Assembly: GCA_029718625.1 (NCBI GenBank)
Contig: CM056389.1
Span: 20,679,381 to 20,743,380, forward strand
Source: Synaphobranchus kaupii
Lineage: Eukaryota; Chordata; Actinopteri; Anguilliformes; Synaphobranchidae
Direction of reading: 5' to 3'
DNA: 64,000 nucleotides
Positions 54,351 to 64,000 of this stretch are shown piece after piece (the first letter of the stretch is position 1; every line of letters begins with the position of its first letter). The position numbers were made by a program, and so were the translations under genes. The notes under the pieces were generated by a model. That model did not search any database. It saw only the letters and a program-made list of their open reading frames with translations, and was not told where the DNA came from.

Positions 54351-55266
54351 ACTGGGGAGAGGCAGAGAGAGAGAAATGTAAAAATACAAGAGATTTATGT
54401 GAATTTTAGCCTTATTCTTTTAATGGATTACCTTTTTTATTCCACTCTCAGGCACTTAAAAAATAGTCAATAATAATCAAAATAAGAATACAAATAGTGA
54501 TAATAATTACTATTGATCATGCCATATTAATTAATAGAATAAAACAATGGATAGGTGTCTCAAGGACTGCACTTGTGTGGTTCATGTCCTACCTTTCAGA
54601 TAGAAGTCTAATTGTGTCTCTTGGTACAATTTTGCTTTCTATTTACATGTTACCTCTGGGACATATAATTTGTTGACATGTCATTTATATTCATTGTTAT
54701 GCCAACAATACGCAGTGTAGAGTATGGAGAGTTTCCATTTCTTCAAGTGATGTTAGGAGGCTAACTGTTTTTTTAAAATTTACTTATTCGATTGTTTGAC
54801 TGCTATCAGGAACTGGATGGCTCAAGACTTCCTTCAGCTGAACTCGGACAAAACCAAGGTGCTTTGTATTGGACCTAAGCACCTCCCAGCGATGTTTCAG
54901 CAGTCCCTGGGGTCTGGGCTCCAGTGTGAGTCGTGAGCACCTTAGTTACTTGGCTGCTACAAATAAACCATCTGCCAGAAACCTTGATGTTATATTTTAC
55001 TTGGCTTTTATTTTTGAGGAACAAGTGTAAGCAGTTGTTGAATCTTGTTTCCATCAGCTCTGGGTCATTTCTAAGATTAGGCATTTTCTCTCAATCCTGG
55101 ACTTTTACCACTAGATTAGACTATTCAACACCAAGCCAAAAGGCCCTTGCACCCCTCCATTTAGTCCAAAATGCAGTGACAAGGCTTTTAAGTAGAACCA
55201 AAATCTGTGAGCACATAAGCCCTATTTTGGAAATCTACACTGGCTGCTTGTTAAATTTCGCATTGA

Positions 55267-55612
55267 TAGTGCTGCCGTGGCACAGCGGTAAAAGCGCCAA
55301 CTTTGAGTCGGTGCAGTTGCCCACCGAGGATAAGGGGTTTGCGCCCTGGTCCTGCCAAATCCTGCCGAGTATGGCTGGTGCCTTGATGGAGCGGCAATTG
55401 GCGGCCGCTCCCGGGGTTGGAATCACGGTCAGGAGCAAGAGGATTAACGCCCTGAAGAGGACATGTTGCCCTCCTTCCTAGTACTGGCTGACGGGGTTGT
55501 GTAGCAGCGAATTCACATGCGGTTGCTACACGGACAATTGAATAGCATAGAGTACAATTGGCTACCAAATTGGGAGGAAACTGGAAAAATCTAACAAACT
55601 AAAACAAATAAA
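55267..55612 (+). mobile_element. tRNA-derived SINE inserted in the L2 relic
   Basis: Starts GTGCTGCCGTGGCACAGCGG (box A-like). It is flanked by AATTTCGCATTGAT (about 55253-55266) and GAATTTGCATTGAT (about 55615-55628), a retroposition-type target duplication of about 13 bases. The tail is A/C-rich (CTAACAAACTAAAACAAAT). Confidence 0.75.
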
Positions 55613-55694
55613 TAGAATTTGCATTGATTTTAAGATTTTATTGATAACATGCAAAGCCCTTCATGGTCCAGTCACTTATTATATCTCTGAGCTT

Positions 55695-56152
55695 TTAAAG
55701 GTTGTATCAGCGATTTTGGGTGACGTCACTTCTGAAGCGAAATCCCAAACAAACAGAGCCAGCTCCAGCTCAGAGCCAATTATGTTATGTTTTAAAAAAT
55801 AGTGTTCAAGCATCCAGAATTATAACCACGTTAATAACGTTTGTAAGAAACCAAACCGTTTGTAAGAAACCAAACCGTTTGTAAATCCGTCAAGATTTCA
55901 GCGAGATAAGAGTATTAGCGTATTAGTATCACCCACCCCTTGTCGGTGATTGGTTGTAATACTGTTTATTTTGGTTTTGAGTGGTTGGTAGTACCATTTG
56001 TTTTTGTGTACGATCTCGGAGCATAGGCTGCCTACAGAGACGCGGTTTTTTGACGGCCTGCTTATGGGGCGGGCAGCTAGCGGATCGTGAGGAAAAATCA
56101 GATGAATGTGATCATTTATGTTTCGACCCAAAATCGCTGATACAACCTTTAA
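55695..56152. mobile_element. TTAA-flanked MITE, family 3
   Basis: TTAA at 55695-55698 and 56149-56152. Inside, both ends read AGGTTGTATCAGCGATTTTG with GG, perfect inverted repeats of at least 22 bp. Internal TTTGTAAGAAACCAAACCG is duplicated in tandem (about 55841-55879). Inserted in the L2 relic. Confidence 0.88.
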
Positions 56153-56736
56153 TCACCAACTAGCAGCAACAGCAGCCTTAGGTCCACGGGCAGAGCTCTA
56201 CTCACTGTTCCAAAGTCTATAGTCTCACTGTTCCAATGTGGTTTTTGCTGTCAGGCCCCCTAGACTCTGGAACAGCCTTCCAGGCTCTGCTAGAATGGCT
56301 CTTTTATATACTTGCTTTTAAGTTATTATATTGGGTCTTTTATTACAGTTCATTGTACTTAATCAAACAAAAAATAACAAATACAATTTAATCATCTTCT
56401 ATTTTGTCTCTTATCTTGTTGTATTTTTGTAATTTTATTTTGTACAGCACTTTGTTACCCCATGTTTTGAAAAGTGCTGTTTAAATAAATGTATTATATT
56501 ATTATCATTATTACTATTCTTATTCTTCACCCCACAGTCTAGAGCAGGATGGTGTCAGACTCAAGTCCTGTGGCATTGCATGTGGTGTCTTCTGGTTTTT
56601 GGCTGGTTTCAGCACTTGGCTGGTTTCAGCACTTACCCGTTTCATTTTTAAATCACTGAAGTGGTTCTGGGATTGGAATCCCAGGTCCTGCCTGGGGAAT
56701 TCAGAACCACGGACAGCACTGGCCAGGAGAAACTTC

Positions 56737-56970
56737 AGCACCCCTGCCCCATGCTCTTAGGGCCAATTAAGCACCCCTGCCCCATGCTCTTAGGGCCAAT
56801 TAAGCACCCCTGCCCCATGCTCTTAGGGCCAATTAAGCACCCCTGCCCCATGCTCTTAGGGCCAATTAAGCACCCCTGCCCCATGCTCTTAGGGCCAATT
56901 AAGCACCCCTGCCCCATGCTCTTAGGGCCAATTAAGCATCCCTGCTCCATGCTCTTAGGGCCAATTATTG
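56737..56970 (+). repeat. 33-bp minisatellite
   Basis: About seven copies of CACCCCTGCCCCATGCTCTT followed by AGGGCCAATTAAG, an exact 33-base period. Because 33 is a multiple of three and no stop arises in two frames, both strands stay open (116 and 71 codons), giving an 11-residue repeat. No start context or homology supports translation. Confidence 0.97.
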
Positions 56971-58299
56971 AATCAGGCAGCCAATTATCTGAAAGTCAGA
57001 AGAACACCTGAAGCCTGTTCCAATAACTGACTGCCTCTCTCTTAAAGGCCCTCAGTCGCCCAGAAAGGCAATATTTTTATCAGAACTTCCTATGCCATGT
57101 GCAGGCAATGGTGTGTGGTACTTGTTTTAATTGAAGTTTTTTTATTAATTTGTTTTTAGGTTAGCCTTAGTTGTAGCAGTTATAGCAGGGACACATTATG
57201 TAAGCATTTGTGAAATGCATGGAATGAAAAAAAAAAAAAAAAAAAGTTACCTAAATTCTCACAAAGGTTTTGCTCACAAACAGCATTGTTGATTTAGTTT
57301 CGGTTTTTGTACCTGCAAAAATGCCTTTAGTTTCTGGTTTTTGTTTTCAAGCCCTAGTTCGAGGTAGGGCTGGGGGATACAAAATTAACCTACATCGAGA
57401 ATATCGCGTTGTGCTTATACTGTGCTTTTTATGCGCTCAAAAAATCTTTAGGTTATGCAGCCAAATTAGGTTCTTGAAGACTCGGCTAGTTGGCTGCGTA
57501 ACCACGCAGCACATTGTAGACGTAACCGTTTGGGATGCTATTGGGAGCAATCAACTAGCCATAGAGAGATACAGACAGAGGAGAAAAACGACCGCCCCCC
57601 CCCCCTTAAAAAAAAACTCACACTTGGGGATATGAAGATGGTTTGGCTTCAATAGATCAGACGCAGAACAAAGCACCGTCTTTTGTAAACTGCGCTCGAA
57701 GAAGATATTTACCAAAGCTAGCAGCACAACTAATATATTTTATCGCCTCAAACAGCAACCCGTATGAGGAATGAGTGAAATTGCGTGGACCTCTTCTTTC
57801 CACGTCTCTACTGTTACCGTTGCCGTACAAGTGAAGCAAACCGATTCCTTTCTAAAAATAGTGGGATGTGGAAAGAAATAACCGCTGCCAAAGGAATTGT
57901 TCTTATCGCTACTATTGTGAAAGCTTGGTTTAAGCGCTTAAGATGATCAATGCCAGGTGGTATTTACCAAGTCGTATTCGTAAATTATTTTCTGAGGAAG
58001 CACTTCCCAAGCTATGCCTACAGGTTCGAGAATGGCTTTCAGCAAGATTATCCAAAGTCACACACAGGTATCACAGTGATACTGCAGTCAAAAACCGACT
58101 TTTCCCGTTGAAAACCGATGTTTTGGGTTAGATTATAATCATACACAACTGTCTATGTCTGAAAATCTCATGTTTAGTCAAAATAGTTTTATATGAGTTT
58201 TTGTGAAGGCTTTACCAAAACGCTGGTTTCCGGGGATTTGTGACGTCACGAGATCCTTAACATAAAAATGGGTGGAGTTTAGGTGGTCCTAGGGGTGGT
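56971..58299. other. Intergenic, no supported gene
   Basis: Includes an A run (57229-57245) and, at about 57365, TAGGGCTGGGGGATAC, similar to a hAT left end. Open frames at 57270-57635 and 57943-58131 have no domain I recognise. 57650-58130 might belong to the element with the TATA box at 58317. Confidence 0.55.
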
Positions 58300-58309
58300 C
58301 TCGGCTGGG

Positions 58310-58350
58310 CACGTGGTATAAAAGCAGAGACCAACGTTTTTTTTTTTTCC
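58310..58350 (+). promoter_or_regulatory. TATA-box promoter candidate
   Basis: GGCACGTGGTATAAAAGCAG combines an E-box-like CACGTG with a TATAAAAG box (58317-58324). It is followed about 60 bases on by GAGACTGAGACCC. It points toward the THAP-like sequence at 59755, from which it is separated by the TIR element 58462-59695. Confidence 0.4.
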
Positions 58351-58461
58351 CCCTCTTTGAGACTGAGACCCTTGTATTGTTAACTAGCTAGTTCAAGTTC
58401 AAATGCGAATTGCTTTGTATTACTGCTAACGTTAATATTACGACTTCTATCGAGCTACTAA

Positions 58462-59695
58462 GGCTACGTTCACACTGCAGGCATTAGTGCTCAATTCCGA
58501 TTTATTGCTCAGATCCGATTTTTTTTGTTTGGCTGTTCACATTAATTTTTTAATGTGGCCCATATCTGATTCCAGTGTGAACCGATTGCTCTCCTCAAAT
58601 GACCCGTGCAAATTAACAAAAACAAAAGACTGTTACACAGCCTGCAGAAATAAACAACAAAAAAGAAGTCATCAAAGTCACAGCTTCTGCGTTAATTTTA
58701 AAGTTGATGTGCAGTGGAGCTAATGATAAGGGTGAGGAGACGGGAAAAAATCCAAGGTTTTTACTAGCTTTTTGTGCTGCCATGGCTGCTACTGTGCAGA
58801 GTGACTCGTGAATGCGAGATCGGAGCCAGGAATGGGGGGACCGTGACATGGGCGGTTTAAGTGAAACTCAAGCAAGGCATGAAATTAACCTCGCTCACTC
58901 GGCTGGGCGAGGACGGGCGAGTTAAGAAAATGTAGCGCTCGGCCGTTTAGCTAGTGAGACTAGTCGATATACATTTATAAAACGGATAGTTCCGGGATGC
59001 AGATTGGTCAATACAGCGTTCCAGCCGTGTTAAAATACACAATATAAAAAAGCTATAGTATCACACGACACATCTGTTCAACTTCATGTGTAACTTATAG
59101 CCTAGCATGCGCACCCTTAGATTAAACTATTGACACACTATTGGACCGACAACCATAACGTTCGGTAAGCAGCTACATGAGAAAACTGTGCAACAAACCA
59201 AGACAATATGGACAGTTCTAACATTATTTTAAATCACAAAACGGGTAACGCAGCTGTCCGCGAATAATATAAAAACGTTGCCTACTTCCGACTTATTATG
59301 GTGTATCGTTTTCCCAAAACAAATCCACTGCTTTGCACGTTTCCCACTTATCTAAAATGACAACACATGATAATATAATGTGAATCTGTTGATAACCTAC
59401 CCTGTACAATAGTGAGTTAACTAGCCCGTGCGCTAACGTTCTAATGCCCTGCTAGGTGCATCAAAAATGACGTAAAGTGTCACAATTCCGATCTGACAGA
59501 CTGCGGTCGCTTTGACACAATCGGTTATGTATCGGCATCTAATACCACATTCAAAAGTGGCCCAAATGAGAATTGTAAATGACAGATTCAATGTCATTTT
59601 CGCTGTTCACACTTCCATAAAAAAATCTGATCTGTGTCACATTTGAGGAAAAAATCGGATCTGGCCCACTTTTTACCTGCAGTGTGAACGTAGCC
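58462..59695. mobile_element. TIR element (GGCTACGTTCACACTGCAGG)
   Basis: Perfect 20-bp terminal inverted repeats GGCTACGTTCACACTGCAGG at both ends, then related inner blocks (CAGATCCGATTTTTT at left, AAAAAATCGGATCTGG near the right end). 1234 bp, no coding region recognised; the minus open frame at 58613-58849 has no domain. Confidence 0.85.
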
Positions 59696-59754
59696 ATAGA
59701 GAGTTATTCATCTACAACGTCTTACTTTGGTATCTTTAGCTAACTTGCCTGCAT

Positions 59755-59860
59755 TATGCCAAGGAGTCAGATGTATTGTTCCTCGGTGTAACGCCACCGG
59801 CTCTGTTAGCTTTCATAATCTGCCGAGAGATGGAATCTATCGATAAATTAGCTAATGCAA
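59755..59860 (+). pseudogene. THAP-like zinc-finger exon, frame-shifted
   Basis: One frame reads CQGVRCIVPRCNATGSVSFH then NLPRDGI, like the start of a THAP domain (CxxxxCxN......FHxFP.D). An ATG with good placement (ATGCCAAGGAGT) lies a base out of frame, so the start is frame-shifted or the match is partial. THAP domains occur in transposases and in ORFs of ISL2EU-like elements. Confidence is moderate because only about 27 residues can be compared. Confidence 0.45.
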
Positions 59861-60107
59861 AGCAGTCTATTGTGTGTGAGTTTAGCCCCGTTTGGTCCAG
59901 AGAACTGGTAACTTAGCTAGATAGCTAGTTATCGCTATCATTTATGAATGTTAGCTAATAAATGATAACAATTCTCTCCGGACCAAGTGGAGCTGGGCGC
60001 TACAACCAGCCATGTTCAATATACTAACGTTACTGTTTGACTGGGTTTTTCTGTGTATTTGAATGTATTTAATAGTAACGTTACTTTAGGCAGACAAACA
60101 AGCTAAC

Positions 60108-60341
60108 TTAGCCAGGTAACGTTAGCTCTACCATTTGGTTACATCCCCAGTCCTCTCCTCGATCGCGAAGACGTCGCTCAACTAATACAACGGCTGCTGC
60201 TGCCAGTGACTCGAATGAATACGGCTGTATTTCCCAAGCAACATCTTCGCGAGAAAGAGTCTTCCACCACAAAGGAATCCTTTCAAACTCCTCCACCTCA
60301 AAACTCCCTGCAGTACTGCTGTCACTCTTGTCGCTTGTCAT
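60108..60341 (-). pseudogene. P2X7R-like domain exon of an ISL2EU-type element
   Basis: Starts with ATG and reads SFEVEEFERIPLWWKTLSRE, then IQPYSFESLA and RRLRDRGEDWGC. The IQPYxFEP pattern followed by a Cys-containing segment resembles the P2X7 intracellular domain-like proteins encoded by fish ISL2EU-type elements. A donor (GTAACC) follows GEDWG. Only the first exon can be seen, and it is divergent from the THAP-like + strand sequence. Assignment is from memory of motif shape. Confidence 0.45.
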
Positions 60342-60434
60342 TTTGTTGTTTGTTTAGGTGAGGAGAGAGCAGGAAGGGGGCTGAGTTCAGTGGGAGCCTG
60401 AGTCAGTTCACCAAGACACACCCTTTCACTCCTT

Positions 60435-62325
60435 GGGCCCTATCTTGGCGCTTGGTCTAAGCGCATGGCGCTAAGTCCATTTAGGGCGTGTCCAAGTCCA
60501 CTTTTGCTATTTTAACGGCGTGTTTTTTGGGCGCTAAGCACAGCGCAAGGTGCAACTGGGCTGAACCTAGTCTCTTCATTGATTATAGGTGTGGTGTGTC
60601 TTGGGTGTGACATGCAATAAACCAATCAAAATGTTATATCCCATTCCTTTAAAAGCCTGCTTTTCCACCTTGGCGGATTGCTTATGATGGCGAAACAGAC
60701 ATGCTCGTGCGTGTTTAGTGCGATCAAGGAATAGGCTATATGGATCAATAGTAGCCTATGATCAATATTATTCGGGCTAACCATTATGAGTTCCCGGTAA
60801 TTCCTGACAGTGCTGTTTACAAAATATATGCGGTTAAATTTCGTTAAAAGCACCTGCAACAGCTGAGAATAAGTGACCAATTGCTTCTGTCTCACCTTAG
60901 AAAACGCCAAATTAGCCTGCTTGTTTAACAAATTTCATTTGATTATGCAATGAACTCATGTTCAAGCTTCATCCAAAGTTCATTAGGCTACCTGCATTCT
61001 AATTTTGATTAATAACATAAATAACGTTATTTTGCCTTAATGATGACACTAAATATAATAAATCTGTCAGGTTGGCAACCCATAGGTTTAGCATATTTTC
61101 CCTTATTTTATAATGTCCTGCTTATGGAAACGCGACCAACCTATTTTACTGGTAGCGTAATGCTTTAAAACGATCCACTTTCCCAGGAAGACCGTGAAAA
61201 GTGCGATTTACAGCAGAGGAAACAGACCTGCTCCTATAAAGTGCACATGCAGATAATGGCATTAAAATTAATTGTAAATTAATTTTCTAACGTGCTGCAA
61301 ATTTCGTTTCTAATTAGACGCTAAGTTCTCTTTAAAATCTTTTGTTCAGTTATGGAATAACAGGTGAAATCAGCGGGGTTTTAATAAGCTGAGGGTATGG
61401 AAACCTTGTCACTGTAATTAAAAAAATATGAAGGGTGAAGAATAGCTAAGGTTACAATTCAGTTAACATGATGAAATTTATCTCCGTTTTTTAACCATAG
61501 GCTATCGAAAAAACCTTATGTATGCACAGTGAATCCGCTGTACAAGGTTTTGAACTTTTTTCAGTCACAAACCATTCTATTTACTTACAGGCTGTATTCC
61601 TAGATAAACAGCTGTATTGTAATGACATCTGAAGCGCATTTTCAGAACTCAAAAGTCCGTCTATTGCAGTGCGCGAGTTTTCCATTGAATGACAATTCAC
61701 GCATTAGGTGTAAATGACAATTTGCGCATTAGGCTTGATATTGGTGTTATCAGCTCCTTTTTAATGGATAGCCATTGTCCCGTACCATCGCACATCGCCT
61801 GGATGTTGATGGAGTGGGCTGAGAGCAATGTAATGTGGCATCGTTTCCCTTCGCCGAGGGAAAGGTATGTGGACCTAAGGAACCTTTTATTATGCATTTT
61901 TGATATAGCCTACACAATAATAATATTTCACATTGTGATCTAGATATTTTAGTCATGCTTGTGCACGCCCCTGTGTGTAACAGACAGGAGGGTACGCGTG
62001 TTGTGCACACGCCTATGTAGACGCACTTATATGCGCCGTTAAAATAACATGTAAACAACTGCGACATGACTTTAGACCAGGTTTGTGGTGGTTCTAGCGC
62101 AAGCGCTTTCTGCTGGCTCAAGATAGCAATACGCCAAAAAGAATCCTGGCCACTCCTCATCTTAAGACCAACACGCCTAGTTCATTTGTAATGGGCGCAA
62201 TAATACATGCTAGTTAAAGGACGTAAGCGTTAGGCGTTATAATGAACCTAGCGCCGGGTGTAAGATAGCAAAGACACTTGCGTTTTGGGTTAGCGTCGCT
62301 TTGCGCCGGGTGTAAGATAGGGCCC
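60435..62325. mobile_element. TIR element (GGGCCCTATCTT)
   Basis: Left end GGGCCCTATCTTGGCGCTTG, right end (inverted) GGGCCCTATCTTACACCCGG. CTT flanks both sides, a possible 3-bp duplication. GCGCTAAG, GGGCGCTAAGC and GCGCCGGGTG repeats lie near the ends. The interior is AT-rich; open frames at 61689-61943 and 61750-62160 overlap on opposite strands and have no recognised domain. Confidence 0.75.
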
Positions 62326-64000
62326 CTTGACTGTATGAATATTCATAATATGACTACGTGGCACCATCGTCATATGACCACACCTACTCACGAGTTCCAG
62401 TTCAAATTGAAGCGGTAAAAAAGGCCTTAGAAAAGCCTCTGCAGTATCTCTTTAAAAAAATAAAAGGAACAATATATTATTGTTTGTAAGTTTGAGCACT
62501 GTTACTGGGCCAGCTTCTAAAATAAGTTATGCACATATGATTGCACAAAATATACATAATTTTTTACTTTAAGTAGCCTATATGATTCTGATTCTGTCTA
62601 TCATTCTGCCCTTGTGATAATTTAGTGAGCACTAGTTTTGTGTATCCCGAATATACCCGACTCAATATTTAGAATTTATAAAAAAAACATGGTTGCCTTT
62701 TTTACACCATAATGAGTGCAACAACTTATTTTCATTCAACTGTTAGCAAATTGTATTCGTTTTTTATCGTATTTGTTAAGTTCTGAGAAGGACCCAAGCG
62801 CAGACCACCGGTAGCAGGCAAAAAATTTAGTTTATTCACAGTCCGAGATCAGAAGCCAGGTAATCAGAGTTTGAGAAAGTACAAAATCGAAATCCAAAAG
62901 AGTAGTGTAAAAAAACGTAGCAAGAGTCAAAAAAACCCAGAAAGACACAGCAAACAAAACAGAAGGAAAAGGCAGGCTCGAAGTCATACAAAGGGTTGTC
63001 TCAGGAATCTCAAATAACACAGGCTTACTAACAATCGGCACAGTGGAACTGATCAATGTTCTGACAAAGTAACACTGCACACTGAGGGCATATAAACACT
63101 GGGGAAGGATAAGACAAAGGAGGGTCAGGTGTGAGAGTGGGCGGGGTTACAAACAAGACAAAGGTGATAACAATGGGAATCGATAATACAATAATGGGGG
63201 AATGACAAAGACGTGGACCGGATTCACAAAAGCACATTGAAGACACACACAGCCTGGATCAGAGGCAGACTCGTGCTCAGATTGGTAGGCGGAGTTACAG
63301 GCTAGAGACAGGTGCAGTCAATATGCGAAGGCAGCAGGAGTCAGGTAAAGCACACGAGAATGGAATGTTACAGCGTAGAAGATATGTTAGTATCAATTAG
63401 TAAATAACTACAATACGGGGGTTAGTCTTGTTTAGTAACACATATACAGTACATTAGTAGATTTAGTAAGTGTAACCTAAACTAGATAACCACAAGTGCA
63501 ATAAGTAATTGTTAATATTATCTACAGTTTAATACAAAAGACTGAAGAAAGAATATGAGACACGAAGGAAGGCAGAAATCCGGAATACTTCCGAAATCAC
63601 CCGAATAGTGCCAGCACGATACAGGGGAGTGACAACTCGGAACACAGCACACAGACAGACCGGGGAGCTGAGGGAAATGCATACTGTACAGGAACCAGGG
63701 CTATGGGCAATGAATATGAAAAATAATAAAGTAACAGAAAATAATACACAAACAAAACAGAACCATAACAGTATTTGATTACTTTTTTGCACACACATGT
63801 TAAACAATGTACTGTAGCCATTTGAAACATTGTTCAGTGCAAGCATGAGTTTATCCAGGCAGTTATTCTGTGTTATTGAGGCAGCTCCTATAAGAAGTTG
63901 TGCACAAGCTTTGCACATATAATTGCACTAAATAAAGGCTGCTTACATTAAGTATGTGATTCTGATTGAAAATCACTCTAAGCTATTTCATAGGAAAGCG
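62326..64000. other. Intergenic, dispersed-repeat-like, no gene
   Basis: 62776-63370 (AAGGACCCAAGCGCAGACCA, TTTAGTTTATTCACAG, GGCGGGGTTACAAACAAGAC) has the look of a dispersed fish repeat, but I cannot define ends. The ORF-like stretches on the minus strand (62832-63246, 63529-63918) are low in complexity and show no domain. AATAATACACAAACAAAACA-type A-rich tails occur near 63730. Confidence 0.5.

Larger units (their letters stand above)
54780..56510 (+). mobile_element. L2-like LINE relic, twice interrupted
   Basis: Broken-frame remains of a reverse transcriptase C-terminal part on the + strand: NWMAQDFLQLNSDKTKVLCI, GPKHLP, then LVQNAVTRLLSRT and HISPILE. After the interruptions come PRLWNSLP-like LDSGTAFQ and a tail ending AAATAAATGTATTATATTAT. 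This is the L2/fish LINE2 pattern. It is interrupted by a SINE at 55267-55612 and a TTAA MITE at 55695-56152. Confidence 0.8.

Noticed and set aside
63529..63918. Cys- and Phe-rich minus-strand frame, possibly a membrane protein
   Set aside because: No family motif, overlapping alternative frame, and AT-rich repeat-like DNA.

Overview
The window is from a vertebrate nuclear genome and looks like a teleost fish. It carries a split, GT-AG-spliced gene that reads as UBL3, an olfactory receptor of the fish type, and a dense load of fish-typical mobile DNA: Tc1, hAT, PIF/Harbinger, TTAA-flanked MITEs, L2-like LINEs, tRNA-derived SINEs and a gamma/epsilon-like endogenous retrovirus. Long CA and GT runs and several minisatellites fit the same picture. 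No bacterial operons, CRISPR arrays, rRNA genes or standalone tRNA genes were seen. The species cannot be named from the sequence alone.

Layout. 1-1077 is the end of a dead Tc1 element. 2020-9519 holds exons 2-5 of UBL3 on the + strand; exon 1 lies before the window. Its introns contain three tandem-repeat arrays, a CpG island with a possible alternative first-exon donor, a perfect foldback MITE and SINE/LINE scraps. The 3' UTR runs to a poly(A) signal at 11384. From 11.4 to 22.5 kb there is no gene: two copies of one foldback MITE, a 1.46-1.48 kb segment repeated three times in tandem (each with an internal TTAA-flanked MITE), a LINE tail and a 1.7 kb hAT element. 22.5-25.4 kb is a 2.3 kb hAT element with a perfect 8-bp target duplication, plus a separate hAT transposase relic.

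28-48.4 kb is a stack of nested elements. PIF/Harbinger remains (a MADF-BESS gene on +, a second MADF gene on -, and pieces of HARBI1-like transposase on both strands) have been split by a non-LTR retrotransposon (32841-37761), itself split by a hAT element (34765-35811). They are also split by an env-less retrovirus-like element of about 9.4 kb (38473-47852). The retroviral pol is one uninterrupted 1382-residue frame with the protease, RT, RNase H and integrase residues in place. It follows gag in the same frame after a UAG codon. Gag has one frame break.

49-53 kb holds two more hAT derivatives with recognisable zinc-finger relics. 53385-54350 (-) is an apparently intact olfactory receptor. 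54.8-56.5 kb is an L2-like LINE relic split by a SINE and by a TTAA MITE. From 57 kb to the end I see two TIR elements, THAP-like and P2X7R-like exons suggestive of an ISL2EU-type element, and diffuse repeats. The only host genes I can defend are UBL3 and the olfactory receptor; the other coding potential belongs to mobile elements.
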